Below are positions 28,882-36,169 of a DNA stretch of 64,000 nucleotides, piece by piece (positions within the stretch are counted from its first letter, which is position 1; every line of letters starts with the position of its first letter). The DNA is from CAVQCX01 sp963775335. GTDB taxonomy: Bacteria > Pseudomonadota > Gammaproteobacteria > Chromatiales > Chromatiaceae. Made by a program: the position numbers and the translations under genes. The notes beneath the pieces were generated by a model that saw only the letters and a list, made by a program, of their open reading frames with translations, ran no database searches and was not told the DNA's origin. The stretch is taken from NCBI GenBank assembly GCA_963775335.1, contig CAVZIJ010000002.1, positions 992,001 through 1,056,000 of the forward strand. Direction: 5' to 3'.

Positions 28882-29276
28882 CTACGGTTGAAGACGCAAC
28901 TTCTCCACCACCTCCCGCAGGCTCAACATCGCCACTGGGCCGTCGCTCGGGAAATGCTTGAGACTGCCCGTGACCGGCGGACAGAGGCACGCCAGTGCGG
29001 GGGCGTAGAACGGGGCGTCGGAAGCATTTCGGAAGCCTGCCGGGTCCAGGGGAACGGGCTCGACATGAGCCGCTTCCTCGGAAAGCGCGATCAGAAATTC
29101 GTCGACTCGTGCGCGGTCCAGACGCAGCACGGATCGGCGGAAAACAGCCGGCATCCGGAGAAAACCGGCATGGAGACCACCGGGGTGACCGAACGATCCC
29201 GGATGGCGTTGAGAACCGGGGCAGGCGGTGAGGTAATCGACAGGCATCCGGAGACCAGGATGTTGGTGTCAATCAC
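28882..29276 (-). pseudogene. PIN-domain toxin, frameshifted and shortened
   Basis: Starts with GTG 29276, overlapping the upstream antitoxin by 8 bases. The first frame gives VIDTNILVSGCLS and RDRSVTPVVSMPVFS, the N terminus of a COG1569-type PIN ribonuclease with the first catalytic Asp. The rest lies in another frame: LDRARVDEFLIALSEEAAHVE, then DAPFYAPALACLCPPVTGSL and a tail VAMLSLREVVEKL. The switch falls in an imperfect direct repeat near 29135-29165 and the ILAEYRxVLxRP segment between the halves is missing. In DAPF...VTGSLKHF the usual DDxPFL and VTGNxxHF aspartate/asparagine residues are partly changed. Very likely inactive. Confidence 0.75.
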
Positions 29277-29496
29277 GAGTCTCGTGCCGCCGTTCGTCTC
29301 GGGCTTCCCTGCTGACGGCGTTGACCTCGTCCAGTGTCATCGTGTCCAGGTCATGATCCAGCGCCGTTGGACTCGTCTCGGTCAGGATCGCGAACAGGTT
29401 GCTGTTTCGCGTAATCACCAGGCAGTGGTGCTCGACCCGCTTCTTCCAGACCTCGCCCGGCTTGGTCCGGAAATCGCGAACGCTGATGAAGTCCAT
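29269..29496 (-). CDS. Phd/YefM-type antitoxin
   Basis: 75 residues, apparently intact. MDFISVRDFRTKPGEVWKK and HCLVITRNSNLFAILTET match the short Phd-like antitoxins that pair with PIN toxins; VVITRNGKPxAVL is the family block. The C-terminal part (MTLDEVNAVSREARDERR) would neutralise the toxin. ATG 29496 chosen; upstream sequence holds AGATG/CATCT half sites (29516-29530) that could be its operator. The paired toxin is broken, so this is an orphan antitoxin now. Confidence 0.82.
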   Translation of the reverse strand: MDFISVRDFRTKPGEVWKKRVEHHCLVITRNSNLFAILTETSPTALDHDLDTMTLDEVNAVSREARDERRHETRD

Positions 29497-29542
29497 TGGG
29501 GCATCTTTGTAGGACAGATGAAGAACATCTAAAGGATAAACG

Positions 29543-29845
29543 ATGACGCGAGGGATACCAGACACCGACGAGCCCCGTCCGCCCATCCGCGTCATAGCCC
29601 TTCATGCTCTGGCGTACTGGCAGAGTCTGTCCTCCCTGGAGGAAGCGGAGGAGATCCGCATCGTCGATGACCGCGTGTATGCCGGCCGGACGCTCCACAA
29701 GATCACCGACCCGGACGGCGAGCTAAGCAGTCTCACCCTAGAGAGCAAGCGCTGGGGCCTGATGGGCGAGGTGGACTATTGCGCTACCGCGACGGGTCGA
29801 TCCGCCGCTTCCAGCACAAGCGCGGTCTCTCACGCTGCGATGCTG
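29543..29845 (+). pseudogene. cas4 remnant 1 (5' part, frameshifted)
   Basis: By hand alignment roughly 70 percent of the first 66 aligned residues match the intact Cas4 at 31786: PPIRVIALHALAYWQSLSSL, then RVYAGRTLH, ELSSLTLES and WGLMGEVDY. One base is missing near 29779; after it RYRDGSIRRFQHKRGLSRCDA continues the Cas4 nuclease core including the catalytic ExK-like block (here QHK in place of EHK). Homology stops at about 29845 and the next 16 bases run into the HTH antitoxin gene from the other strand. The N-terminal cluster cysteine (AYC in Cas4) is Trp here. Confidence 0.75.
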
Positions 29846-29861
29846 CCGGAGGGCCGGGCGC

Positions 29862-30149
29862 CTATTCCGCGATTGCCTCCACCACCGCCTTCGGGTTTTT
29901 CGCGACGACCTTGAGCAGGACCCTGGCCGGCCCGCGCGGGCTACGCACGCCCTGCTCCCAATGGCGCAGAGTGCCCAGGGAGATGCCGAACGTCGCGCAA
30001 AAGCGCTCCTGGCTCATCCCGGTCTTTTCGCGGATGGCTTTGACATCGATCGCTTCTGCGCGATGTTCGGCGACGTCGGCCTTCCGACCCTTGGCATGCG
30101 CAAGGGCGTCATCGAGGCCGGCCGCAATTTCAGTGAATGCCTTGCCCAT
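29862..30149 (-). CDS. HTH-domain antitoxin (second gene of RelE/HTH module)
   Basis: 95 residues from ATG 30149. MGKAFTEIAAGLDDALAHAKG is the toxin-binding part and VKAIREKTGMSQERFCATFGISLGTLRHWEQG is a Cro/C1-type helix-turn-helix. RSPRGPARVLLKVVAKNPKAV is the usual tail of HigA-like antitoxins. Gene order toxin first, antitoxin second, with a 20-base overlap, as in higBA. Expected to repress its own promoter at the palindrome 30496-30510. Confidence 0.85.
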   Translation of the reverse strand: MGKAFTEIAAGLDDALAHAKGRKADVAEHRAEAIDVKAIREKTGMSQERFCATFGISLGTLRHWEQGVRSPRGPARVLLKVVAKNPKAVVEAIAE

Positions 30150-30483
30150 TGCGTTTTCTCCAGTAGGCCACCAGCTCTCGCGCGGCATTCGCCAACAGAG
30201 TCTTTTCCTCTGTCGACAGATTGGCCTTTTCGTTCTTTCCGAACACCGCCAGCATGTAAAGCGGCATCAGCTCGCTGTGGTAGTAATAGATCACCCGCAC
30301 GCCGCCGCTCTTTCCCCGGCCACCCCGCGCCCACCGGAGCTTGCGCAATCCCCCGGCGCCCTGAATCAGAACGCCGCTGCTCGGATGCTCGGACAGATAC
30401 GCGATCAGCTCGTCTTTGTCCGCGTCCGAGAGCAGTGTGGCGATCTTGCGTCGGAAAGGTCCAGTTTCCGCGACGGTGATCAT
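30130..30483 (-). CDS. RelE/HigB-like toxin (DUF1044 group)
   Basis: 117 residues, intact. FRRKIATLLSDADKDELIAYL, SGVLIQGAGGLRKLRWARGGRGKSGGVRV with a row of basic residues, IYYYHSELMPLYMLAVFGKNEKANLS and a C-terminal helix match RelE-fold mRNA interferases of the PF06296 type. Acts on translating ribosomes in studied relatives. Overlaps the antitoxin by 20 bases. Confidence 0.85.
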   Translation of the reverse strand: MITVAETGPFRRKIATLLSDADKDELIAYLSEHPSSGVLIQGAGGLRKLRWARGGRGKSGGVRVIYYYHSELMPLYMLAVFGKNEKANLSTEEKTLLANAARELVAYWRKRNGQGIH

Positions 30484-30495
30484 GATGCGAGGCTA

Positions 30496-30510
30496 TACGC
30501 CATTGGCGTA
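30496..30510 (-). promoter_or_regulatory. Operator palindrome of the RelE/HTH module
   Basis: TACGCCATTGGCGTA, a perfect 7-bp inverted repeat around one base, 13 bases upstream of the toxin start. It overlaps the -10 side of a minus-strand promoter with TTGACG at 30518-30513. The HTH antitoxin is the obvious candidate to bind it. Confidence 0.55.
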
Positions 30511-30564
30511 GTCGTCAAGCCGGCCACATGACCCGAGTCCACGACGAGCGCGAGGAGCCTACCG

Positions 30565-30783
30565 ATGGACGACCAGTACCGCAGTGAATCTCCCATCCGC
30601 GTCATGGCCCTCCACGCCCTGGCCTACTCCAAGCGCCTGTCCTTCCTGGAAGAGGCGGAAGAGATCCGCGTGTCCAACGACCGGGTGTACGGCGGTCGCA
30701 CGTTGCACGAAGGGCTCGACGCCAACCGGGAGCTGACCAGCCTCACCCTGGAGACGGAGCGCTTGAGCCTGATGGGCACAGTG
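30565..30783 (+). pseudogene. cas4 remnant 2 (5' part only)
   Basis: ATG 30565 with GGAG upstream. PIRVMALHALAYSKRLSFL, EEAEEIRV, RVYGGRTLHEG and LTSLTLE match the start of the intact Cas4; homology ends at LMG, just before the GxxDY metal-binding aspartate. The open frame continues to 30939 but with unrelated residues and runs 58 bases into the TacT-like gene on the other strand. The N-terminal cluster cysteine is Ser. Remnants 1 and 2 resemble each other more than the third copy over EEAEEIR and LMG. Confidence 0.72.
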
Positions 30784-30881
30784 GGCGTTGTCCGGGTCGA
30801 TCGCTCGCCGTCCGATCGGCTGGCCTTTTTGAGTCCGGAGCGGAAATATCCGAAAGGGCCTCCAGCCTTGTCAGGTACCCC

Positions 30882-31364
30882 TCACCCCAACGGCAGCATC
30901 AAGGTCAGCGCCTCGTCCATCGCGGGCACGAAGCCGTGATGGCGGTAGAAGCCCGCCGCGGCCTCGTCCAGGGCGTGCACCAGCAGCACCTGCGCACCTA
31001 TGTGGCGGGCCGCGCCCACCGAGCGCAGCACCGCGTCCTTGAGCAGACCCGCGCCTATACCCCGCCCCCTGTAGCGGTGGTCCACCGCCAAGCGCCCCAG
31101 CACAGCCGCTGGGATGGGGTCCGGCATGTTGCGGCGGACCACCCCCGGGGCCTGATCGCGGACCACGCTCCCTGCGGCCAGGGCGTAGTAGCCCACCACC
31201 TGGCCGAGCTCGCGGTCCACCACCACGTAGGTCCGCGCACCGCCATCTCGCTCGCTGCGGCGGGCGTGGCGGATCAACCAATCGTCGAGGGAGGCGCGTG
31301 CGCAGTCAAACCCGTCCAGGCGATGCTCAGACGTGAGGGGCTCCGGTGGGCTCAATCCTCCCAT
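30882..31364 (-). CDS. GNAT acetyltransferase toxin, TacT-like
   Basis: 160 residues, intact. LDGFDCARASLDDWLIRHAR is the typical TacT/AtaT N terminus, VVGYYALAAGSV and LGRLAVDHRYRGRGIGAGLL hold the acetyl-CoA loop (RGRGIG), and AAAGFYRHHGFVPA closes the fold with the conserved Tyr. Such toxins acetylate the amino group of charged tRNAs and stop translation. Its start overlaps the antitoxin gene by 13 bases, the standard TacAT layout. Confidence 0.9.
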   Translation of the reverse strand: MGGLSPPEPLTSEHRLDGFDCARASLDDWLIRHARRSERDGGARTYVVVDRELGQVVGYYALAAGSVVRDQAPGVVRRNMPDPIPAAVLGRLAVDHRYRGRGIGAGLLKDAVLRSVGAARHIGAQVLLVHALDEAAAGFYRHHGFVPAMDEALTLMLPLG

Positions 31365-31633
31365 GGGGCCTTGCGCGCCAGCAGCCGCTGGATCGCGGGG
31401 TTTTCGTGCAAGGGGGCGTCGAGAGCAGCGGCGAAGGCGTCGAACGCCTCCCCGTCGAGGCTGAAATACCGCCGGTCGCAGATCACCCGCTCAGCCTCCC
31501 GGCAGGCTGCGTCCAGCACGAACTCGGTGAGGCTGCGTTGGGTGGCCTGGCAGGCACGGTCCAGCAGCTCCCGCTGTGTCGGGCGGGCACGGAGGTTGAT
31601 TACCGCCGAGCGGGGGGAAGCTGAGGCGGTCAT
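31352..31633 (-). CDS. DUF1778 ribbon-helix-helix antitoxin, TacA-like
   Basis: 93 residues. VINLRARPTQRELLDRACQA is the ribbon-helix-helix DNA-binding part, SLTEFVLDAACREAE follows, and FAAALDAPLHENPAIQRLLARKAPWE is the C-terminal segment that wraps the GNAT toxin. First gene of the pair, with GGAG before the ATG at 31633. Expected to autorepress at the repeats 31678-31694. Confidence 0.9.
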   Translation of the reverse strand: MTASASPRSAVINLRARPTQRELLDRACQATQRSLTEFVLDAACREAERVICDRRYFSLDGEAFDAFAAALDAPLHENPAIQRLLARKAPWED

Positions 31634-31677
31634 GGCTGTCGGCTCCTTCAGTTTGTCGACCGATTTACCTTAGCGCG

Positions 31678-31694
31678 TTGTATGGCGTTTGTAT
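31678..31694 (-). promoter_or_regulatory. Putative TacA operator (direct repeat)
   Basis: TTGTAT occurs at 31678-31683 and 31689-31694, one helical turn apart, about 45 bases upstream of the antitoxin start. Tandem half sites at this spacing suit a ribbon-helix-helix repressor. Confidence 0.4.
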
Positions 31695-31785
31695 AGACAG
31701 CTGTAGCGGACACCCTTTGACCTCGTCGATGCCGCAAGGCGATGGGCACACGCTCGTGCCCCCAACACCGCCGGAGGCAACGCCC

Positions 31786-32418
31786 ATGTCCGAGCCCATT
31801 CCCGACGCCCCGCCGTTGCGCGTCATGGCGCTGCACGCCCTGGCCTACTGCGAGCGGCTGTTCTGTCTGGAAGAGGTCGAAGAGATTCGCATCGCCGATC
31901 ACCGCGTCTACGCCGGACGCACCCTGCACGAAGCCGAGGTCCCCAGCGATGGGGGCGAGCTGCAAAGCCTCACCCTCGAGAGCGCGGCCTGGGGGCTCAA
32001 AGGCCGGCTCGACTACCTGAGGTACCGCGACGGCCTGCTCGTGCCCTTCGAGCACAAGCGCGGGCGCTCCAAGGGCGATGAGGCCTGGGACTCGGACCGC
32101 CTGCAGATCATCGCCTATGCCGCGGTGCTCGCCGAGCATGTCGGACGAGCCATCCTCGAAGGCCGCATCCGCTATCACGCCAACAACAAGACCGTGCGCG
32201 TGCCCATCGACGCGGCGGCCCTGGATGAGCTGAGCCGGGCCATTGGGCGTGCGCGGGCCCTCGCCGCCAGCATCGACCGGCCACCCGTGGCCGACAACGA
32301 GAACCTCTGCGCCCGCTGCTCCCTCGCCCCGGTGTGTCTGCCGGAGCTGGAGGTACGCCTGCTCGAGAAGGAATGGAGCGGTGCGCCGGGGCTGTTCGCT
32401 CGCATGAAGGTGCGCTGA
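31786..32418 (+). CDS. cas4: CRISPR-associated exonuclease Cas4
   Basis: 210 residues, complete. Four cluster cysteines: one in LAYCERLFCL near residue 20 and three in LCARCSLAPVC near 180-190. RecB-type nuclease core: metal-binding Asp in GRLDYLRY, FEHKRG (ExK), and QIIAYAAVL (QxxxY). Processes prespacer ends during adaptation. It resembles the N-terminal half of Cas4-Cas1 fusions, and the frame ends just where Cas1 would begin. GGAGG lies 12 bases before ATG 31786. Coupled to cas2 by TGATG. No cas1 is present. Confidence 0.88.
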   Translation: MSEPIPDAPPLRVMALHALAYCERLFCLEEVEEIRIADHRVYAGRTLHEAEVPSDGGELQSLTLESAAWGLKGRLDYLRYRDGLLVPFEHKRGRSKGDEAWDSDRLQIIAYAAVLAEHVGRAILEGRIRYHANNKTVRVPIDAAALDELSRAIGRARALAASIDRPPVADNENLCARCSLAPVCLPELEVRLLEKEWSGAPGLFARMKVR

Positions 32419-32726
32419 TGAGCCGCGACGACGAGCATGCCGAGAAACGCTGGTATCTGGTCAGCTACGACATCCGAGATCCCGCCCGCTGGCGCGAAGC
32501 GTACAAGACCCTCAAAGGTACCGGCGAGCGGATACAATATTCCCTGTTTCGATGCCGTCTCTCCAAGACCGAGATGGAGCGGCTGCGCTGGGAGCTGGAG
32601 AAGATCTTGACCGATGAAGACGACCTCATGTTTGTCCACCTGTGCCCACGCTGCGCCGGGCGGGTGCAGGAGAAAGGGCGGGAAGGCGGTTGGTCCCGGG
32701 ACCCCTCCCGGTTCGAGGTGTTATGA
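32418..32726 (+). CDS. cas2: CRISPR-associated protein Cas2
   Basis: 102 residues. RWYLVSYDIRDPARWREAYK is the first strand with the conserved Asp, RIQYSLFRCRLSKTEMERL the second block, and FVHLCPRCAGRVQEKGRE plus DPSRFEVL the C-terminal extension seen in some type I and III systems. Start ATG overlaps the cas4 stop by one base. Cas2 normally bridges two Cas1 dimers; with no cas1 here it cannot form the integration complex unless Cas1 is supplied elsewhere. Confidence 0.9.
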   Translation: MSRDDEHAEKRWYLVSYDIRDPARWREAYKTLKGTGERIQYSLFRCRLSKTEMERLRWELEKILTDEDDLMFVHLCPRCAGRVQEKGREGGWSRDPSRFEVL

Positions 32727-32965
32727 CCGCATGGACCCAACGATGGCCCAGCTGCGCACCGCCCAACCGCTGGAACAACTGAATGATTGCATGGGAAAAA
32801 TCGGGCGGCACCTAACCGCGCCGATACGTGCAAGCGCAAACTAACTGATTTACCGATGAATTCAGCGCGAACCTTGACGCTCGTGGCGGTCAGGCCTTCC
32901 AGCCAAAGCGAGGTGCCTGCATCGCAGGCCAAAATGCTCTTTAACAACAAGGTGTCAAAATTGGA
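32727..32965 (+). promoter_or_regulatory. CRISPR leader region
   Basis: 239 bases without a gene between cas2 and the first repeat. The last 40 bases are clearly AT-richer than the surroundings (ATGCTCTTTAACAACAAGG) and end directly at the array, as leaders do. No promoter hexamers were identified with confidence. Confidence 0.55.
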
Positions 32966-32966
32966 C

Positions 32967-33073
32967 GGTCCTTTCATCCGTGATGCCGAAAGGCGTCGAG
33001 CACTTCGCGGCCGGCGGCCGCTCTTACCAATAGGTCGGTCCTTTCATCCGTGATGCCGAAAGGCGTTGCGACA
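32967..33073 (+). CRISPR. Minimal CRISPR array: two repeats, one spacer
   Basis: A 37-base repeat starts GGTCCTTTCATCC at 32967 and ends GAGCAC at 33003. After a 33-base spacer (33004-33036) the second copy starts at 33037 and is identical for 30 bases to GGCGT at 33066; its last 7 bases are degenerate, as usual for the leader-distal end. CCTTTC and GAAAGG in the repeat can pair, giving a stem for crRNA processing. The leader-to-array direction is plus. No interference genes lie on either side. The following 205 bases to nuoN hold only a CGCACCA/TGGTGCG inverted repeat (33250-33264). Confidence 0.82.
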
Positions 33074-33278
33074 GTGGCGTCCGGCCACGCGAGGTCGGCC
33101 ATCTCGCCCGAACCGGCGCTCTCGAACCGTCCTTGCGGGCCGAACGGTCTGCAAAGCCTTCGCTATCGTGTCAGCGGGCATGGCGCCTCAAGATCGGGGC
33201 GGGGCTCTCGACTTGCTGAAAAGGCCCTTCCGCGTGTCGACTTCCCCACGCACCAGTGGTGCGCAGAGACCGGGCTGC

Positions 33279-34688
33279 CTAGCCCAACAGCAACGGCTGT
33301 GCGTAGATCCCGGCGCCCAGGGTGAGACCGGCGGCACCGGCCAGGACCAGGCCCGCCCCGAAGGACAGGCGGGCCACCGGGGCGGCCTCCTTCTCGGCGG
33401 GGCTGAAGAAGACGACGAGGATCCGCAGGTAGTAGAAGAACGACGCTGCGGTGGCCAGCGCCAGCACCAGCGCAAGACCGTACCCGCCGCTCTGCACAGT
33501 CGCCAGGAAGACCAGCAGCTTGGCGAAGAAGCCCGCGGTCGGGGGCAAACCGGCCAGCGACAGCACACCCACGGTCAGCACCAGTCCCAGCCAGGGGTGG
33601 CGACGGCCCAGACCGCGGTAGGACTCGAGGTCTTCCCGGTCACCGGCCTCTCCCGCGAGCACCGCCATGACGCCGAATACGGCGATGTTCATCACGGTGT
33701 AGGCCAGACCGTAGTACAGGGCCGCCTGGTAGCCGCTCTGGCCGCCGGTTGCGAGGGCAGCCATCACGTAGCCGAAATGGGCAATGGTGGAGTACCCCAA
33801 GAGGCGCTTGAGGTTCTGCTGGCGCAGCGCCAGCAGGTTGCCCACCACCATGCCGGCGACGGCCAGCGCTCCCAGCAGAGGCAGGAACTGGCTCCAGACT
33901 GCCGCCATCTGATGGACGACCAGACGGCTCAGGAACACCAGCATGGCCACCTTGGCCACCGTGCCGAGCAGGGCGGTCACCGGCACCGGGGCACCCTGAT
34001 AGATGTCCGCCGTCCACATGTGGAACGGCACCACGGCCAGCTCGAAGCCGATGGCCACCAGCAGCAGCGCGGTGCCGATGGTCACCAGCAGGGGAAATCC
34101 ATGCGGTCCGGCGGCGGCCGCGGCGACGGCGCCGCCGTCGAGCGTACCGGCACCGGCGTAGATCAGGGCCATGCCGTACAGGAAAAAAGCAGCGGCCAGG
34201 CCCGAGAGCACCGCGAACTTGAGCCCGCCCTCGATGGCGCCGGGGCGTCGCGGCTGCCAGGCGACGAGTGCGAACAGGGGCACCGCAATCAGCTCCAGCG
34301 CCAGGAACCCGGTCAACAGGTCGGTGGTGGAGACCAGCATGAACATGCCCAGGGCAGCACACAGCACCAGCCCATAGAAGGCCTCGTTGACCTCGCCCGC
34401 GATCGGGCCGTAATACCTGGCCAACAGCACGGTCGCCAGGGCGCCGCCGGCGCAGAGCGCGATGAAGCTCGAAGAGGTCCCATCGATGAGGATGAGCCCC
34501 TGGATGAGGTGGGGGTGGTCCCCCAGCAGCAGGGCGGACGACCCCGCGGCCACCAGGAGCAGCACGGTCAAGCCGTAGGCAAGACGCCCACTGCTAGCGA
34601 TCGGCAGCACCCCTGTCAGCAACACGGCGAGGCCCCCGAGGCCCGCGATGATGTAAGGGGTGAGCAGGACGAGGTCAGTGGACGACAT
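33279..34688 (-). CDS. nuoN: NADH-quinone oxidoreductase subunit N
   Basis: Antiporter-like proton-pumping membrane subunit of complex I, 469 residues with about 14 helices. The key lysine region GTVAKVAMLVFL and LLGYSTIAHFGYVMAAL, FHMWTADIYQGAPVPVTALLG and GLPPTAGFFAKLLVF are diagnostic. Last gene of the operon; ATG 34688 overlaps the end of nuoM by 14 bases. Confidence 0.95.
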   Translation of the reverse strand: MSSTDLVLLTPYIIAGLGGLAVLLTGVLPIASSGRLAYGLTVLLLVAAGSSALLLGDHPHLIQGLILIDGTSSSFIALCAGGALATVLLARYYGPIAGEVNEAFYGLVLCAALGMFMLVSTTDLLTGFLALELIAVPLFALVAWQPRRPGAIEGGLKFAVLSGLAAAFFLYGMALIYAGAGTLDGGAVAAAAAGPHGFPLLVTIGTALLLVAIGFELAVVPFHMWTADIYQGAPVPVTALLGTVAKVAMLVFLSRLVVHQMAAVWSQFLPLLGALAVAGMVVGNLLALRQQNLKRLLGYSTIAHFGYVMAALATGGQSGYQAALYYGLAYTVMNIAVFGVMAVLAGEAGDREDLESYRGLGRRHPWLGLVLTVGVLSLAGLPPTAGFFAKLLVFLATVQSGGYGLALVLALATAASFFYYLRILVVFFSPAEKEAAPVARLSFGAGLVLAGAAGLTLGAGIYAQPLLLG

Positions 34689-36159
34689 GGTGAGCGATCG
34701 CTCCCGGACTGACTGACGTGAGGTCGGCGACGCCGACGGTGACGGTCTTGATCGGATCGAGGAAGCTGGCGGGATAGAGCCCCAGCCACAGGACCAGGGC
34801 CCCAAGGGCACCCAGCACCAGAGTCTCGCGCACGCCCAGATCCGGGAGCGCCAGCTCCTCCTTGAGCGGGCCGAGCATGCTGCGCTCGTACATGCGCAGG
34901 AAGTAGGTCACGCTCACCACGATGCCGGCGGTAGCCACGGTCGCCCATAGCAGATGGCCGCCGACGGCCCCCGAAAGCACCAGGAACTCACCCACGAAGT
35001 TCCCCAGCCCCGGAAGCCCGACGCTGGTCAGCACGAAGAACAGCAGCAAAACGCCCAGACGCGGCATGGGGCGATACCAGCCGCCCATCGCCTCCAGGGT
35101 GGTGGAGCGGCCCCGGTCGGCGATGTAGCCCGCCACGGCGAACAACCCCGCCACGGCCACCCCGTGGGCCAGGAGCAGGTACACGGATCCGGTGAGGCTC
35201 TGCAGCTGCCAGGCGAACAGGCCCAGCACCACCAGGCCCATGTGGCTGATGCTGGAGTAGGCGATCACCCGCTTCATGTCGTCCTGCACCAGGGCCAGCA
35301 GACCGGCGTAGATGACTCCCCCCGCCCCGAGCGCCATCCCGAGCGGGGCGAAGGCCTGGGCCCCCTCGGGGAACAGCGGCAGGCACAGGCGCAGGATGCC
35401 GTAGGCGCCGACATTGGCCATGGCCCCGGAGAGCAGGATGGTCACCGGGGGCTCGGCCTCGCAATAGGCATCGGGGGCCCAAACATGCAGCGGCAGCATC
35501 GGCACCTTGACGGCGAAGGCCGCCAGGAAACCCAGCATCAGCCACAGGCTGAGCTCAGCCGTCATGGGCGTGTGCAGGAGCTGGAAGTAGTCGAAGGTAT
35601 AGGTGCCGGTGTGCTGGCCATGAACGATGTACAGCCCTACCAGGGCGACCAGCATCAGCAGTGAGCCGACGACCGTCAGCAGAAAGAATTTCATAGCGGC
35701 GGGGGCCGCGCGGGGGCCGCCGCGCAAGGCGATCAGGAAGTAGATGGGCACGATCATCACTTCCCAAAACACATAGAACAACACCAGGTCCAGGGCCGTG
35801 AGCACGCCCATGATGCCGCCTTCGGCCGCCAGCACCAGCGGGCCGAAGCTGCCCCAGTCGCGGACGCGCCTCCAGCCCACCAGGATGGCGGCCAAGCTGA
35901 CCACCGCGGTAAGCAGGCACAGCACCAGGCTCACCCCGTCCATGGCCAGCAGGTACTGGATACCCAGAGCCGGAAGCCACTGAGCCTTCTCCTGGACGAA
36001 GAATCCCGGTCCCGCACCGGACCACAGGACGAGTCCGACGGCCAGCTCCGCCACGGCGAGCCCGAGGGTGAGGTTTCGCGCCACCTTCGGGCACGCCTGC
36101 ACCACCCACCACACCACGAAGCCGCCGATCAGCGGCAGGAAGACCAGCAGGCTCAGCAT
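34675..36159 (-). CDS. nuoM: NADH-quinone oxidoreductase subunit M
   Basis: Second antiporter-like subunit, 494 residues from ATG 36159 (GGGGCAAAG upstream). LPLHVWAPDAYCEAEPPVTILLSG, VIAYSSISHMGLVVLGLF and GLPGLGNFVGEFLVLSG carry the conserved channel residues; the helix-break Glu is in FYVFWEVMIVPIYFLI. The gap to nuoL upstream is 10 bases. Confidence 0.95.
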   Translation of the reverse strand: MLSLLVFLPLIGGFVVWWVVQACPKVARNLTLGLAVAELAVGLVLWSGAGPGFFVQEKAQWLPALGIQYLLAMDGVSLVLCLLTAVVSLAAILVGWRRVRDWGSFGPLVLAAEGGIMGVLTALDLVLFYVFWEVMIVPIYFLIALRGGPRAAPAAMKFFLLTVVGSLLMLVALVGLYIVHGQHTGTYTFDYFQLLHTPMTAELSLWLMLGFLAAFAVKVPMLPLHVWAPDAYCEAEPPVTILLSGAMANVGAYGILRLCLPLFPEGAQAFAPLGMALGAGGVIYAGLLALVQDDMKRVIAYSSISHMGLVVLGLFAWQLQSLTGSVYLLLAHGVAVAGLFAVAGYIADRGRSTTLEAMGGWYRPMPRLGVLLLFFVLTSVGLPGLGNFVGEFLVLSGAVGGHLLWATVATAGIVVSVTYFLRMYERSMLGPLKEELALPDLGVRETLVLGALGALVLWLGLYPASFLDPIKTVTVGVADLTSVSPGAIAHHVVH

Positions 36160-36169
36160 CTTTGCCCCT

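Noticed and set aside
28703..28891. Plus-strand frame ending MSRTITSLF...MAYG as a small gene
   Set aside because: No start with a binding site, no family, and it overlaps the PIN remnant; treated as degraded DNA.
31786..32726. Assigning a CRISPR subtype from cas4-cas2 and the repeat
   Set aside because: No effector gene is present, and Cas4/Cas2 alone do not define a subtype.
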